Made by a program: the position numbers and the translations under genes | Notes under the pieces: model-generated | Told to the model about the DNA's origin: nothing | Databases searched by the model: none | Seen by the model: only the letters and a program-made list of their open reading frames with translations | Shown here: piece after piece, positions 42,143 through 50,748 of the stretch | Numbering within the stretch: position 1 is the stretch's first letter | Layout: the number at the start of each line of letters is the position of its first letter | Assembly (NCBI GenBank): GCA_023229385.1 | Contig: JALNZI010000001.1 | Location: 1 to 64,000, forward strand | Reading direction: 5' to 3' | Length of the DNA stretch: 64,000 nt | DNA from: Candidatus Omnitrophota bacterium | Lineage (GTDB): Bacteria > Omnitrophota > Gorgyraeia > Gygaellales > Profunditerraquicolaceae

Positions 42143-43748
42143 TTAAAGTATTTATTATAGAAAATGTATGGTTTAAAGTAAGAGTTTCTATATTGAATTT
42201 TTTCTTTAAGTAATAACCATGCCTAGCTATATATTGTAGATTAACTCTACTTCTCCACATATTTCCTGTTCTTTTTAAAATTGATAAATCATCTACTAAA
42301 TCATAGATAGTGGCAAAATCCTTAGTTTCATGTAATCTTAATATTCTACCTATTGATTGTACAATTGTTTCATATGAGCGCAAAGATGATGCAAAAATAC
42401 AATTATGTAATTTCTTGATGTTAATACCTGTTGACATTGTTGTATAAGTAGCAACTAATATAACACCTTCTCTATCATTCATTGAAGTAATAATGGCATC
42501 TCTTTTTGTTTTCTTTATGCCACCGTATATTATTTCTGTAGTAAATTGAGGATGATATTTGTTTATATGTTTAACAATATCATCCAATTCACCATTTTCT
42601 ATTTTACTACAAAGAATTAATGTATTTTGTTTAGGTGTTATTTTACCAGAATTTATTAAATTAGATATGGTCCATAATTTTGATTTATTTAATCTTAATA
42701 ATTCAACTTCCTCATCAAATTTTATATCATTTTGCTTCATAAATTTAATGGATTTTAAATCATAAGGTAACATTACTTCAACAATATTTGCTTTAGCCAA
42801 TATTCCTCTATCTTGAAGATCTTTAGTTTCAGCTAATATTATTTTTTTACCAAACGCACCTTCTAAAGTTTTCACATACAAAGGCTCTTCAGGAATCGTC
42901 CCGGTGAATCCTAGTCTGTATTCAGCATTTATGCATGAATTCAATACTCCTAATAATGTTTTACCATCTTTTTTTGCTCTATGCGCTTCATCTAACATAA
43001 CCATATTGAATCTATTACAGAATTCTTTATCTTTTGATAGTAATCCATCAATTGAATTATATACAGCTATCATTACTGGCTTAGTTAATGCATCTGCTTT
43101 TTCAGAGGCAGTAAATTCAGAATCATATAATCCAACATATTTGTCAATATTATTCCATTTATATGATTTAAAATCTCTATACATTTGAGTAACTAATGCT
43201 ACATTTGGAACTAACAATAATACTTTAAAATCTTTATCTTTATTTAAATGCATTAAATATCTTATTAATAGATAAATTAATACACTTTTACCAGATCCAG
43301 TAGGTGATTCAAATAATAGTCTTTTCTTTTTAATAGCTAATTTAAATCCATTAATTTGAAAATCATATGGATTGAATCCATTTAATTTAGCAAAATTATC
43401 AATAAATGAATCTATTTCATCGTAATTAATATTATCTTCTAAAAATGATGTTTTAATATCATCACTAACTTCTACTTCAAATGAAGATGCTTTTAGTAAT
43501 TTAACGGCTTCAGGCACTAAGCCTAATGGCAAAGCTCCATATATTTTTTTAAATACATGTAATTTACCATCATATCTAGTTATTTTTCTATTTTTGTACC
43601 TTTTATCAAATTTATAATTTGGAGTATATATTGCAAAATTACCATCTAAATATGATAATGGATTTGCATAAGTAGATTCTGTTTCTGATCTACCTAACCA
43701 AACAAATTTAGCCCATATATTGTTTAATTTATCTACTCTAACTGGCAC
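42120..43748 (-). CDS. uvsW: UvsW-like DNA helicase
   Basis: 542 residues, superfamily 2: Walker A ESPTGSGKSVLIY, motif Ia LLVPNVALVTQM, Walker B MLDEAHRAKK, motif III GFTGTIPEEP, motif IV TLILCSKI, motif V ATYTTMSTGINIKKLH and motif VI QSIGRILRLHE. The N-terminal DGKLHVFKKIYGALPLGL part resembles the UvsW N-domain. UvsW unwinds R-loops and recombination intermediates late in infection; a CATAAATA late box 6 nt before the GTG fits. Confidence 0.88.
   Translation of the reverse strand: MPVRVDKLNNIWAKFVWLGRSETESTYANPLSYLDGNFAIYTPNYKFDKRYKNRKITRYDGKLHVFKKIYGALPLGLVPEAVKLLKASSFEVEVSDDIKTSFLEDNINYDEIDSFIDNFAKLNGFNPYDFQINGFKLAIKKKRLLFESPTGSGKSVLIYLLIRYLMHLNKDKDFKVLLLVPNVALVTQMYRDFKSYKWNNIDKYVGLYDSEFTASEKADALTKPVMIAVYNSIDGLLSKDKEFCNRFNMVMLDEAHRAKKDGKTLLGVLNSCINAEYRLGFTGTIPEEPLYVKTLEGAFGKKIILAETKDLQDRGILAKANIVEVMLPYDLKSIKFMKQNDIKFDEEVELLRLNKSKLWTISNLINSGKITPKQNTLILCSKIENGELDDIVKHINKYHPQFTTEIIYGGIKKTKRDAIITSMNDREGVILVATYTTMSTGINIKKLHNCIFASSLRSYETIVQSIGRILRLHETKDFATIYDLVDDLSILKRTGNMWRSRVNLQYIARHGYYLKKKFNIETLTLNHTFSIINTLNELSKGQ
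42149..42156 (-). promoter_or_regulatory. Late-type box AATAAATA, 6 nt from the ATG
   Basis: Minus strand AATAAATA, 6 nt, ATG at 42142; the box lies inside the 3' end of uvsW. Confidence 0.5.
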
Positions 43749-43754
43749 ATATAG

Positions 43755-43762
43755 TATTTATG
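43755..43762 (-). promoter_or_regulatory. Late promoter CATAAATA, 6 nt from the GTG of uvsW
   Basis: Minus strand CATAAATA, 6 nt, GTG at 43748. uvsW is also a late gene in T4. Confidence 0.65.
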
Positions 43763-43778
43763 CCATTATTAAAGCCAT

Positions 43779-44234
43779 TTAGTATGCCATTAATGAAGTC
43801 TTAATCAATTCAACTTGATTTGATACTTTAGCATTAATGTATTTAAAATACTCTACATAATCCTTAAGTAAATTGTATATTACTTCTAATTTTGAGATAC
43901 TTTCTCGTATTGAAATATATTCACTATCAAGGGCTATTTTTTCAAGCATTTCAGTCTTGTCAATAACTCTATGTTCATTGAAAGTTTCATCATATCTACA
44001 TTTTTGTTTTATTTTATTTTCTATAATATTTAATTTATTTTTTAATTGATTTAATTTTATAGAAGTTCTACCTAATTTTGATAACCATTTATTAAATAGC
44101 AATCCAGTACCTAGATTGTATCTCATTAAATCTTCAATTTTCTCTGGAAGTACACTATCTTTTTCAAATATATTAATGAGATTTTCAAGTTTATATTCTT
44201 CATCAAACATTATCTCAAAATCAGTCTTTTCCAT
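43779..44234 (-). CDS. uvsY: UvsY-like recombination mediator
   Basis: 151 residues; T4 UvsY has 137. Helical throughout, with LGTGLLFNKWLSKLGRTSIKLNQLKNKLN resembling the UvsY core helix (MLYSKWLNKHS...). UvsY loads UvsX on gp32-covered single strands. The flanking uvsW supports the call, although the residue match is by eye. TATAAT with a 7-nt gap to the ATG. Confidence 0.55.
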   Translation of the reverse strand: MEKTDFEIMFDEEYKLENLINIFEKDSVLPEKIEDLMRYNLGTGLLFNKWLSKLGRTSIKLNQLKNKLNIIENKIKQKCRYDETFNEHRVIDKTEMLEKIALDSEYISIRESISKLEVIYNLLKDYVEYFKYINAKVSNQVELIKTSLMAY

Positions 44235-44241
44235 TATGTAA

Positions 44242-44247
44242 ATTATA
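44242..44247 (-). promoter_or_regulatory. TATAAT box, 7 nt from the ATG of uvsY
   Basis: Minus strand TTATAAT, 7 nt, ATG at 44234. Confidence 0.45.
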
Positions 44248-44297
44248 ACTATTGTTTAATAGCTATATATAAATTATATATAATTATTTAATAATTC

Positions 44298-44403
44298 AAT
44301 ATGTTCTTTAATAATTATATATACTATAAATTATTCAATATATTGTACGAAGTACTAATAAATTAATCAATAATATATCAATACTTTTAAGATATTTAAC
44401 AAT
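44298..44403. repeat. 106-base AT-rich direct repeat, copy 1
   Basis: Identical base for base to 44420-44525, with a 16-base interval of different AT-rich sequence between the copies. Contains the palindromic GTACGAAGTAC-type core. Nearly pure A/T, in the divergence region between the minus and plus gene blocks. Confidence 0.9.
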
Positions 44404-44419
44404 ATATATTTAATTCTTT

Positions 44420-44525
44420 AATATGTTCTTTAATAATTATATATACTATAAATTATTCAATATATTGTACGAAGTACTAATAAATTAATCAATAATATAT
44501 CAATACTTTTAAGATATTTAACAAT
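44420..44525. repeat. 106-base AT-rich direct repeat, copy 2
   Basis: Second copy, period 122 bases. AT-rich reiterated DNA between divergent replication/recombination genes is a typical place for a replication origin or unwinding element; no function is shown by the sequence alone. Confidence 0.9.
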
Positions 44526-44539
44526 TGGATATAATTTCT

Positions 44540-44860
44540 CTAATTCCCCCTTCCAGCCCCATTGAGATTTGACGAATCTCAGCTAGAAGAAGTACTTCTC
44601 TACATTACAAAACTTATGTCATTAAGAATTATATGTAACGCCCCCCTTTAGATACTCAGTTGTGATTTCGATGAAATCTAGGAATTTCTCTTCCTAATCA
44701 ACTACCTCTGCCATGCTCCAGTTGTTAAGATATACTTAACAACCTCCCGTAGGCGTATCTACAATGTCTATGAGCCAGCTTCATCAGCTTTGATTTCTCG
44801 TGACTCTCATAAACCTTCCTCCGATTTCTGTTAGCTCGGAAACTCTAAGCAAAGTATAAC
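44540..44860 (-). ncRNA. Candidate structured RNA in a GC-elevated non-coding block
   Basis: About 320 non-coding bases, visibly richer in G+C than all surroundings. Pairings: 44563-44569/44575-44581; 44584-44602 hairpin; long-range TAGATAC/GTATCTA (44649-44655/44755-44761) closing a multibranch; AGTTG/CAACT (44658-44662/44699-44703) enclosing GATTTC/GAAATC (44664/44673) and TAGGAA/TTCCTA (44679/44691); a 9-bp hairpin GTTGTTAAG/CTTAACAAC (44721/44735); TATGAG/CTCATA (44769/44806); TCCGA/TCGGA (44820/44836). Loops are purine-rich on the minus strand, so that sense is favoured. No ORF, no tRNA pattern; family not recognised. Confidence 0.45.
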
Positions 44861-44913
44861 AAAAAATTTTGGTTTGATATAATTACTTAGTAGAACTAAA
44901 TAAGTAGGTGAGC

Positions 44914-46251
44914 ATGAAACATTTTTTAAAATATAGCACCGAATTAATTGATTTAATTTTAGGTGAATTATCCAATGGAGCTTCAGTTAAAGATTTATCT
45001 AAAAAATATGCAATAGATACTAGACGCATATATGAATGGAAAAACAAGCATAGAAAAAAAGTAGATGTTTCAATTAAACAAGATTTAGAGATTAAAGAAG
45101 AAAACGAAAAAGTAATTACTTCAAATTCTAAAGAATTTTTAACAATTGAAGAAGTATTAAGAAAAAATGGAATATCTCAAGATGAATGGGAAGTTACCAA
45201 TGTAAAGATAAACAATTGGGAAGATTCATCAGGTGAAGTGCATTATCAAAATAAAATAAATTTAATTAAGAAAAATATTAATTTAACTTATGAAGTACCG
45301 GCTCCAATTATAATTAATAATAATTCGCATCAATCATATCGTGCAACTTTAAATACAAATTTAAAATGTGCAATAATTTTACCAGACATTCAAACTGGTT
45401 TTAGACGAGATGTTAATACTGGTAAACTAACTGCTATTCATGATAGAGTTGCAATAGATTTAGCTCTTCAATTAATTAAATATTTAAATCCTCATAGAGT
45501 TGTTTTATTAGGAGATAATTTAGATTTAGCAGAATTTTCAACTAAATATCAAATTTCAAATGATTTTTATTTTACAACTCAAGCATCTCTAGTAGAACTA
45601 GCTTGGTGGCTTGGGCAAATAAGATCAATAAATCCTAACATGCAAATTGATTACACACAAGGTAATCATGAAAAAAGACTTGAAAAATATATAAATGAAA
45701 AAGCAATTGCATTAAGCGGCTTAAAAGCTGCAAATAACCTAAATGGATTTCCTTCAATTAGTGTCGAATCGTTATTAGGTTTAGATTCTTTAAATATTAA
45801 ATGTCATTCATATCCAGAAGGTAAAGTAGCTCTTAATAGTAATTTAATTTGTATACATGGAGAAACAGCAAAAGGCCAATCTGGTGCAACTGTTTCTGAA
45901 TTAGTTAAATCAGCCAGAGTATCAGTAATTCAAGGGCATATACATAGACATGAAGTAGCTGTTAGAACTACTTGGGATGCTTATGATGATTATTATCAAT
46001 ACACTGCTGCATCATTTGGATGTTTATGTAAAATAGCTCCAGGGGTTGTACCTGGAATGAAGATACGCCAAAATTGGCAAAACGGCATTGGTATTGTTTG
46101 GTATGAAGAATCTGGATTAGAACAATTTAGATTAGAATATGTACCAATTATTAATGGTAGAAGCTTATATGATGGAGTAATATTTAATGGTAGTAATGAA
46201 TCAGATATTGTAAAAAACATAGAAAGCGACACTAATTATAAAGTATCATGA
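44914..46251 (+). CDS. Metallophosphoesterase with N-terminal HTH
   Basis: 445 residues from the ATG at 44914 (AGGTGA just upstream; a GTG 6 bases earlier is possible). Residues 1-55 are a transposase-like HTH (GASVKDLSKKYAIDTRRIYEWKNK). The calcineurin-type domain has LPDIQTGF (motif I, His replaced by Gln), LLGDNLD, QGNHEKRL, CIHGE and QGHIHRHE. It may cut or dephosphorylate nucleic acid. First gene of the right-hand + block, after TATAAT and ACTAAATA boxes. Confidence 0.75.
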   Translation: MKHFLKYSTELIDLILGELSNGASVKDLSKKYAIDTRRIYEWKNKHRKKVDVSIKQDLEIKEENEKVITSNSKEFLTIEEVLRKNGISQDEWEVTNVKINNWEDSSGEVHYQNKINLIKKNINLTYEVPAPIIINNNSHQSYRATLNTNLKCAIILPDIQTGFRRDVNTGKLTAIHDRVAIDLALQLIKYLNPHRVVLLGDNLDLAEFSTKYQISNDFYFTTQASLVELAWWLGQIRSINPNMQIDYTQGNHEKRLEKYINEKAIALSGLKAANNLNGFPSISVESLLGLDSLNIKCHSYPEGKVALNSNLICIHGETAKGQSGATVSELVKSARVSVIQGHIHRHEVAVRTTWDAYDDYYQYTAASFGCLCKIAPGVVPGMKIRQNWQNGIGIVWYEESGLEQFRLEYVPIINGRSLYDGVIFNGSNESDIVKNIESDTNYKVS

Positions 46252-46547
46252 GCTATTTTAATAAAGAATCTCAAGATAATAAAATAAAAGAATCAGATTT
46301 AACTAAAATATTTGCTAAATTTCTAGATATTAATGATACTGAAGATAGATTTAAAATACATGACAATATTATTAAAGCTATCAGATTAGTATTAGGGGAA
46401 TTTAAACCAGAATACGCTCATTTTATTCAAGAAATAATTGATTTATATTTTGGGGAAATTGAAGTTCCAAATAATATCATTAATGAACCTATTGCAAAAA
46501 TAAACAAATTCGATACTTCTGAAAAATTCAAGAAATTAAAGATATAA
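46248..46547 (+). CDS. Hypothetical acidic protein
   Basis: 99 residues, helical, coupled to the previous gene by an ATGA overlap. It ends 7 bases before gp46, whose promoter box lies inside its last codons. No family recognised. Confidence 0.5.
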   Translation: MSYFNKESQDNKIKESDLTKIFAKFLDINDTEDRFKIHDNIIKAIRLVLGEFKPEYAHFIQEIIDLYFGEIEVPNNIINEPIAKINKFDTSEKFKKLKI

Positions 46548-46548
46548 T
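46543..46548 (+). promoter_or_regulatory. TATAAT box, 6 nt from the ATG of gene 46
   Basis: GATATAAT, 6 nt, ATG at 46555, no Shine-Dalgarno. Confidence 0.55.
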
Positions 46549-46554
46549 TACTAC

Positions 46555-48423
46555 ATGTCGAGGTATATTGAATTCGTAGAATGTGGTTTTAAAAATATTT
46601 TTAGATATGGGGCTAATTGGACAGTATTTAAGTTCAATAGTGGATTAACGAATGTATTTGGAAAAAATGGAATAGGTAAATCCACTATATTAGAAGCTCT
46701 TCATTATTGTTTGTTTGGTGAATCATATCGGGGGCTTACTTTAGCCAAATTAATCAATAGATCTAATAAGAAAAATTTTGAAATATATTTAATAATTAAA
46801 ATAGTTTCAAATGGCAAAGAAGTTACTTATAAAATATTAAGAGGGCTTGATCCTAAAATTGAACAATTATATATACTAGGAGATCCGAAACCAATAGATA
46901 TTAACGGTAGATTTAACAAATATATTATTGATAATTTATTAGGATTTGATGCTAATATTAATAAAAAAGTAATATCAGTTAATCCAAAAAACAATTCATT
47001 CACTACAATGTCTTTAGATGAAAGACGAAAAGTTATTGATTCAATAGTTAATCTAAGTAAAACTAAAGAATATTTGAAAAATATAAAAGATAAATTAAAT
47101 GAAGAAGCTACTAAAAAAACAATATTAATATCTGATATTGATTTTAATAAGCGTTCGGCTGAACCTTATGAAATAATGATTGCTAAAAATGACATTGATA
47201 AAGATAGCAAGATCAACGCTATTGATTTATCAATATCAAAATGCAAGAAAGAGCAAGAAGATAATAATGTAAAATTAGTAGAATTAAATAATGGATTAAG
47301 TGATTTGGATGAAAATATCAATAAATTACTTAAAGAAGAGGCTGATTTAAAATCAGTTTATTTATTAAAAAACCCAAAAGAATTAAATAATAAATTAATT
47401 AAACTTAAATCAAGTTTATTATATCTGAAAAATAAAGCAAAGGATAAGAAAAATGAAATATCTAAAATCATTCCTAATACCATATGTTCTCACTGTGGAA
47501 ATAGTTATACAGTGGATCAAGCTAATGATAAAAGACGAGAAGAAACAATAGAATATAATAAAATACTTGAAGATGGTCGTAAAGTTAATGATGAATTAAA
47601 ATCTCTTAATGATGAAATCAATGCGTTAACTAAGGAATATGACAACATTTCTAAATTAACTAATGAAATCATGGCTCTTAAAGATATAAAAAGTCAAAAG
47701 GTATATGAGATTAAAATAATTGAACAACAAAATCTATTAAGTAGTCGATCTATAGATGAATTAAGTGAAAATAGATTAGAATTATTAAAAGATAACACTA
47801 ATATTGATTCTATAAAAAATAAATTAGCTGAAATTAATAAAAATAAAATTAAATTAGATGTACAATTAGTTGAAATAAACAAGAGCATAGATAATTTGTC
47901 ATATTCGGCTAAGATGTTTTCGGACACTGGGCTTAAATCATTAATCTTACGCAAATTTTTGCCCATTTTAAATAAATTAATAAATTTCTATTTAAAAAAG
48001 TTTGAACTTAATATTACTTTCAATATTACCGAAGATTATAAGTATAATATTATTGCAGGAAATGAATATTCAGATGATTTTGATGGGTTATCAGGTGGCC
48101 AGCAGCAACGCATTAATTTGGCTATATTATTTGCACAAACTGATTTAATAAAATTAATAGGTAATTTTAAAACTAATTTATTATTTTTAGATGAATATAT
48201 TGATGGTGGAGTAGACGATGAAGGCTTAAATGCTACTATTAAAATATTAAAACAAATATGTTTAAAAGATAATAAATCAATTGTATTGATTTCTCATAAA
48301 TTAAATGCAAATATTATAAAAGAATTAGATTATTTTTATCACGCTAAGAAAATTAATGATAATTTTTCAGAATTAGTAGAAGTTGATTCGAGTTATACAT
48401 CTGAAATATTACTAGAAAATTAA
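46555..48423 (+). CDS. 46: Recombination endonuclease subunit gp46 (Rad50/SbcC-like)
   Basis: 622 residues. N-terminal Walker A GKNGIGKSTILEAL, long coiled coils interrupted by a zinc-hook CSHCG (near 315), ABC signature LSGGQQQRINLA, Walker B LLFLDEYIDGG and a C-terminal switch ISHK. With gp47 it resects double-strand ends for recombination-dependent replication. gp47 lies 3 kb downstream instead of adjacent. Confidence 0.92.
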   Translation: MSRYIEFVECGFKNIFRYGANWTVFKFNSGLTNVFGKNGIGKSTILEALHYCLFGESYRGLTLAKLINRSNKKNFEIYLIIKIVSNGKEVTYKILRGLDPKIEQLYILGDPKPIDINGRFNKYIIDNLLGFDANINKKVISVNPKNNSFTTMSLDERRKVIDSIVNLSKTKEYLKNIKDKLNEEATKKTILISDIDFNKRSAEPYEIMIAKNDIDKDSKINAIDLSISKCKKEQEDNNVKLVELNNGLSDLDENINKLLKEEADLKSVYLLKNPKELNNKLIKLKSSLLYLKNKAKDKKNEISKIIPNTICSHCGNSYTVDQANDKRREETIEYNKILEDGRKVNDELKSLNDEINALTKEYDNISKLTNEIMALKDIKSQKVYEIKIIEQQNLLSSRSIDELSENRLELLKDNTNIDSIKNKLAEINKNKIKLDVQLVEINKSIDNLSYSAKMFSDTGLKSLILRKFLPILNKLINFYLKKFELNITFNITEDYKYNIIAGNEYSDDFDGLSGGQQQRINLAILFAQTDLIKLIGNFKTNLLFLDEYIDGGVDDEGLNATIKILKQICLKDNKSIVLISHKLNANIIKELDYFYHAKKINDNFSELVEVDSSYTSEILLEN

Positions 48424-48448
48424 CTCTAAATAATACTGAGGTGTTATA

Positions 48449-49366
48449 TTGCGAAATGCTGAAGAAATAATCAAGGATTTAGGCGAACTCTCTCCGATTG
48501 AATGGAATTCGGCTTTAGCTAAAGAATATGATTTAAGTGAAGAAGAATTTATAAAAATAGTATCTGCATATAATTATACAGTATTGTCTGAGGATAATAT
48601 TCATCATAAAATGAAACCTGTCTATGCTATTATTTCTGAAAAATTAACAAATAAACCTATTGAAGATAATAAATCAATTAAAGATATTATTAAAATTTCA
48701 TTTGTAGTTAGAGATATTGGCGGTATTTTATTTGAATTAGGGGATGTATTAGATCAAATGATTTTCTGCGGATTTGTTATGCGTGAAAGTCAAATGAGTG
48801 CATTAATTATTAAAAATTGTATTTTCAATAATTGCACAATGGTTGGTACTAATTTTCAATCAACTAGATTCATTCAATGTAAATTTATTGATTGTGATTT
48901 TTCTGGAGCCGATTTTAGCTCAAGTTTATTTATAAAATGCCAATTTTTTGAAAATAATTTTAGAAACGCCACCTGCAATGATTTGAAAATATACGATGGT
49001 GCATTTTATAATTGTGAATTATTTGAGAGTGATTTTGATGGCTCGTCTGTTGTTAATACCTTAATACATGGCACTAGTTTTGTCAATGGATCATTTAAAA
49101 ATATTGATTTTTTGAGTACTGTTATTACTTATTGCGATTTTAAAAATTCATCATTAAAAAATTCATCATTTCTAGATTGTAATTTAATTTCAATTGATTT
49201 ACGTGATTCTACTTTGAATGGATTAGCATTAGTTGGAACATATAAAAGTGCATTATTAGTAGATGCAATGTATTCTGATTTATTTGAGGGATCTAGTGAT
49301 GATTCTGAAAACTCGGATAGTTCATTTGATGATGGAGATGAGGATAGTAGTTATGCAGATGATTGA
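48449..49366 (+). CDS. Pentapeptide-repeat protein
   Basis: 305 residues, TTG start with GAGGTG 6 nt upstream. Residues about 125-275 hold around 25 A(D/N)LxX-type repeats, for example FNNCTMVGTNFQSTRFIQCK and FSGADFSSSLFIKC, which form a right-handed quadrilateral beta-helix. The N-terminal 100 residues are helical; the tail is very acidic (SSDDSENSDSSFDDGDE). Such repeats can mimic DNA and inhibit gyrase, or be structural. It is placed among replication genes. Confidence 0.75.
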   Translation: MRNAEEIIKDLGELSPIEWNSALAKEYDLSEEEFIKIVSAYNYTVLSEDNIHHKMKPVYAIISEKLTNKPIEDNKSIKDIIKISFVVRDIGGILFELGDVLDQMIFCGFVMRESQMSALIIKNCIFNNCTMVGTNFQSTRFIQCKFIDCDFSGADFSSSLFIKCQFFENNFRNATCNDLKIYDGAFYNCELFESDFDGSSVVNTLIHGTSFVNGSFKNIDFLSTVITYCDFKNSSLKNSSFLDCNLISIDLRDSTLNGLALVGTYKSALLVDAMYSDLFEGSSDDSENSDSSFDDGDEDSSYADD

Positions 49367-49853
49367 TCATAATGAAGCAATGTCATTTGAATATGACCCT
49401 GATAGAATATTATTAGATTCTGGAGAAATGTATTCAGATTATATTAATAAAATAAAGAATACTTATAATTTCAGGTATTACATGCCATCAGTTATTGCTG
49501 TTAAAGGTATAAATTATGATATTGATAGATTTATCATTATATCAAATATTGTTAGATTAAAATATGCAGCATTACTGGAACTATTCATTGAAGATGAAAC
49601 TCCTGAAATTTTTTGTATAATTTTTGAAAAATATTTAGACGCATTAGCTTGCAATAAAACTGATGTAATTTTTAGAGATGGATTGGGCAATTCAATTTTT
49701 CATTATGATGCGGCTCAAGCTACTCATAGAAAAAATGCATATGAAGTAATAGAATCAGCTTTTAATAGTAACCATATTACTAAAATATCTATATTAAACG
49801 ACATTAACACTAAAGGCATTACTGTATTAGATGTAATTAATTCAAATATTTGA
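49353..49853 (+). CDS. Hypothetical protein with ankyrin-like segment
   Basis: 166 residues from the ATG at 49353, chosen because AGGA lies 8 nt upstream; a reading from 49263 would be mostly out-of-frame overlap with the pentapeptide gene. The C-terminal stretch (RDGLGNSIFHYDAA... NDINTKGITVLDVINSN) resembles one or two ankyrin repeats. 14-base overlap with the upstream gene. Function unknown. Confidence 0.5.
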   Translation: MQMIDHNEAMSFEYDPDRILLDSGEMYSDYINKIKNTYNFRYYMPSVIAVKGINYDIDRFIIISNIVRLKYAALLELFIEDETPEIFCIIFEKYLDALACNKTDVIFRDGLGNSIFHYDAAQATHRKNAYEVIESAFNSNHITKISILNDINTKGITVLDVINSNI

Positions 49854-49859
49854 TATAAT
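49854..49859 (+). promoter_or_regulatory. TATAAT box, 7 nt from the ATG of the late sigma gene
   Basis: TTTGATATAAT (extended -10), 7 nt, ATG at 49867; it overlaps the stop of the previous gene. Confidence 0.55.
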
Positions 49860-49866
49860 TAATTTA

Positions 49867-50748
49867 ATGAACGACGAATTAGACATTAATGAAAGTTTAA
49901 ATGAAGAAGATAATGTAATTGAGGATATCTTATCAGAGATAGATTTAATATGCCCTAAGCGAAAAGCCCCCAAAATAGCTAAAAAAGTTAAACGTGAATA
50001 TGTAAATCCAGTTGAATTACGTGAAGAAATATTGAAGCATATCTTTAATAAAAAGATAAATGAAGATTATGTTATGGATAAGAAATTAGCTGTAATGTGC
50101 ATGAAAATTATTGATGAATTATTTGAAAAAGGGAATTTTAGAGGGTATCATAGTGGTTGGAAATATGAAATGAAATCCAAGGCATATGAGAACTTAATTA
50201 GATACATACATCAATATGATAGTGAATTCGTAGAAAAACCTGACTTTTTTATTAATTGGATTTATAGAGTACACACTCAATTTATTATTGATTTTTTTGT
50301 ATCTAAAGATTTAAGTTTTGATGCATTTAAGGATACATTAATTGATGTTAAAAAAAGATTCATAAAAAAAGCTAAAGATCCTAACAAAATAATCAAAGAT
50401 ACCTATAAAAAAGTTACTGCATCTGATTTTTCAGCATTTTTATCATCTAAAGGATTGGATTATGATGTAGATAAATTTAAATCATATCTATTTGAAATGC
50501 ATCCAGATTTACAAGAACAGTTTGAAGAATATAAATTAAGAAACGCTTTTAATTATGTTACTATGATGGTTTATAGATCAGCTCAACATGTAATTAAAAA
50601 TGAAAAAAAGAATAAAGAAGATAATCAAAGACTAGATGAAGCTATATTATATAGAACAGATGATTTTGATGAAGATGCAATTGAACAAGATAATAGATAT
50701 ATAACTTTTGATGAGAATAAATTAGATTATGGTGGATTTGAAATCTAA
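49867..50748 (+). CDS. 55: gp55-like sigma factor for late transcription
   Basis: 293 residues; T4 gp55 has 185. The core match is FRGYHSGWKYEMKSKAYENLIRYIHQYD followed, about 110 residues later, by FNYVTMMVYRSAQHVIKNEKKNKEDNQ, i.e. the gp55 region-2 helix pair with a long insertion between. The N-terminal extension carries DLICPKRKAPKIAKKVKREYVNP. The C-terminus is acidic as required for clamp contact. It should read the TATAAATA boxes in this window. Confidence 0.65.
   Translation: MNDELDINESLNEEDNVIEDILSEIDLICPKRKAPKIAKKVKREYVNPVELREEILKHIFNKKINEDYVMDKKLAVMCMKIIDELFEKGNFRGYHSGWKYEMKSKAYENLIRYIHQYDSEFVEKPDFFINWIYRVHTQFIIDFFVSKDLSFDAFKDTLIDVKKRFIKKAKDPNKIIKDTYKKVTASDFSAFLSSKGLDYDVDKFKSYLFEMHPDLQEQFEEYKLRNAFNYVTMMVYRSAQHVIKNEKKNKEDNQRLDEAILYRTDDFDEDAIEQDNRYITFDENKLDYGGFEI

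Noticed and set aside
44298..44525. Repeat pair as a CRISPR array
   Set aside because: Units are 106 bases with a 16-base interval and only two copies; no spacers or cas genes.
44540..44860. tRNA or tRNA-like gene
   Set aside because: No T-arm of the GGTTCRA type, no 7-bp acceptor stem, and hairpin loops of the wrong sizes. No tRNA was seen elsewhere in the window either.
49263..49352. Upstream start for the ankyrin-like gene
   Set aside because: It would read the pentapeptide gene's tail out of frame; AGGA favours 49353.
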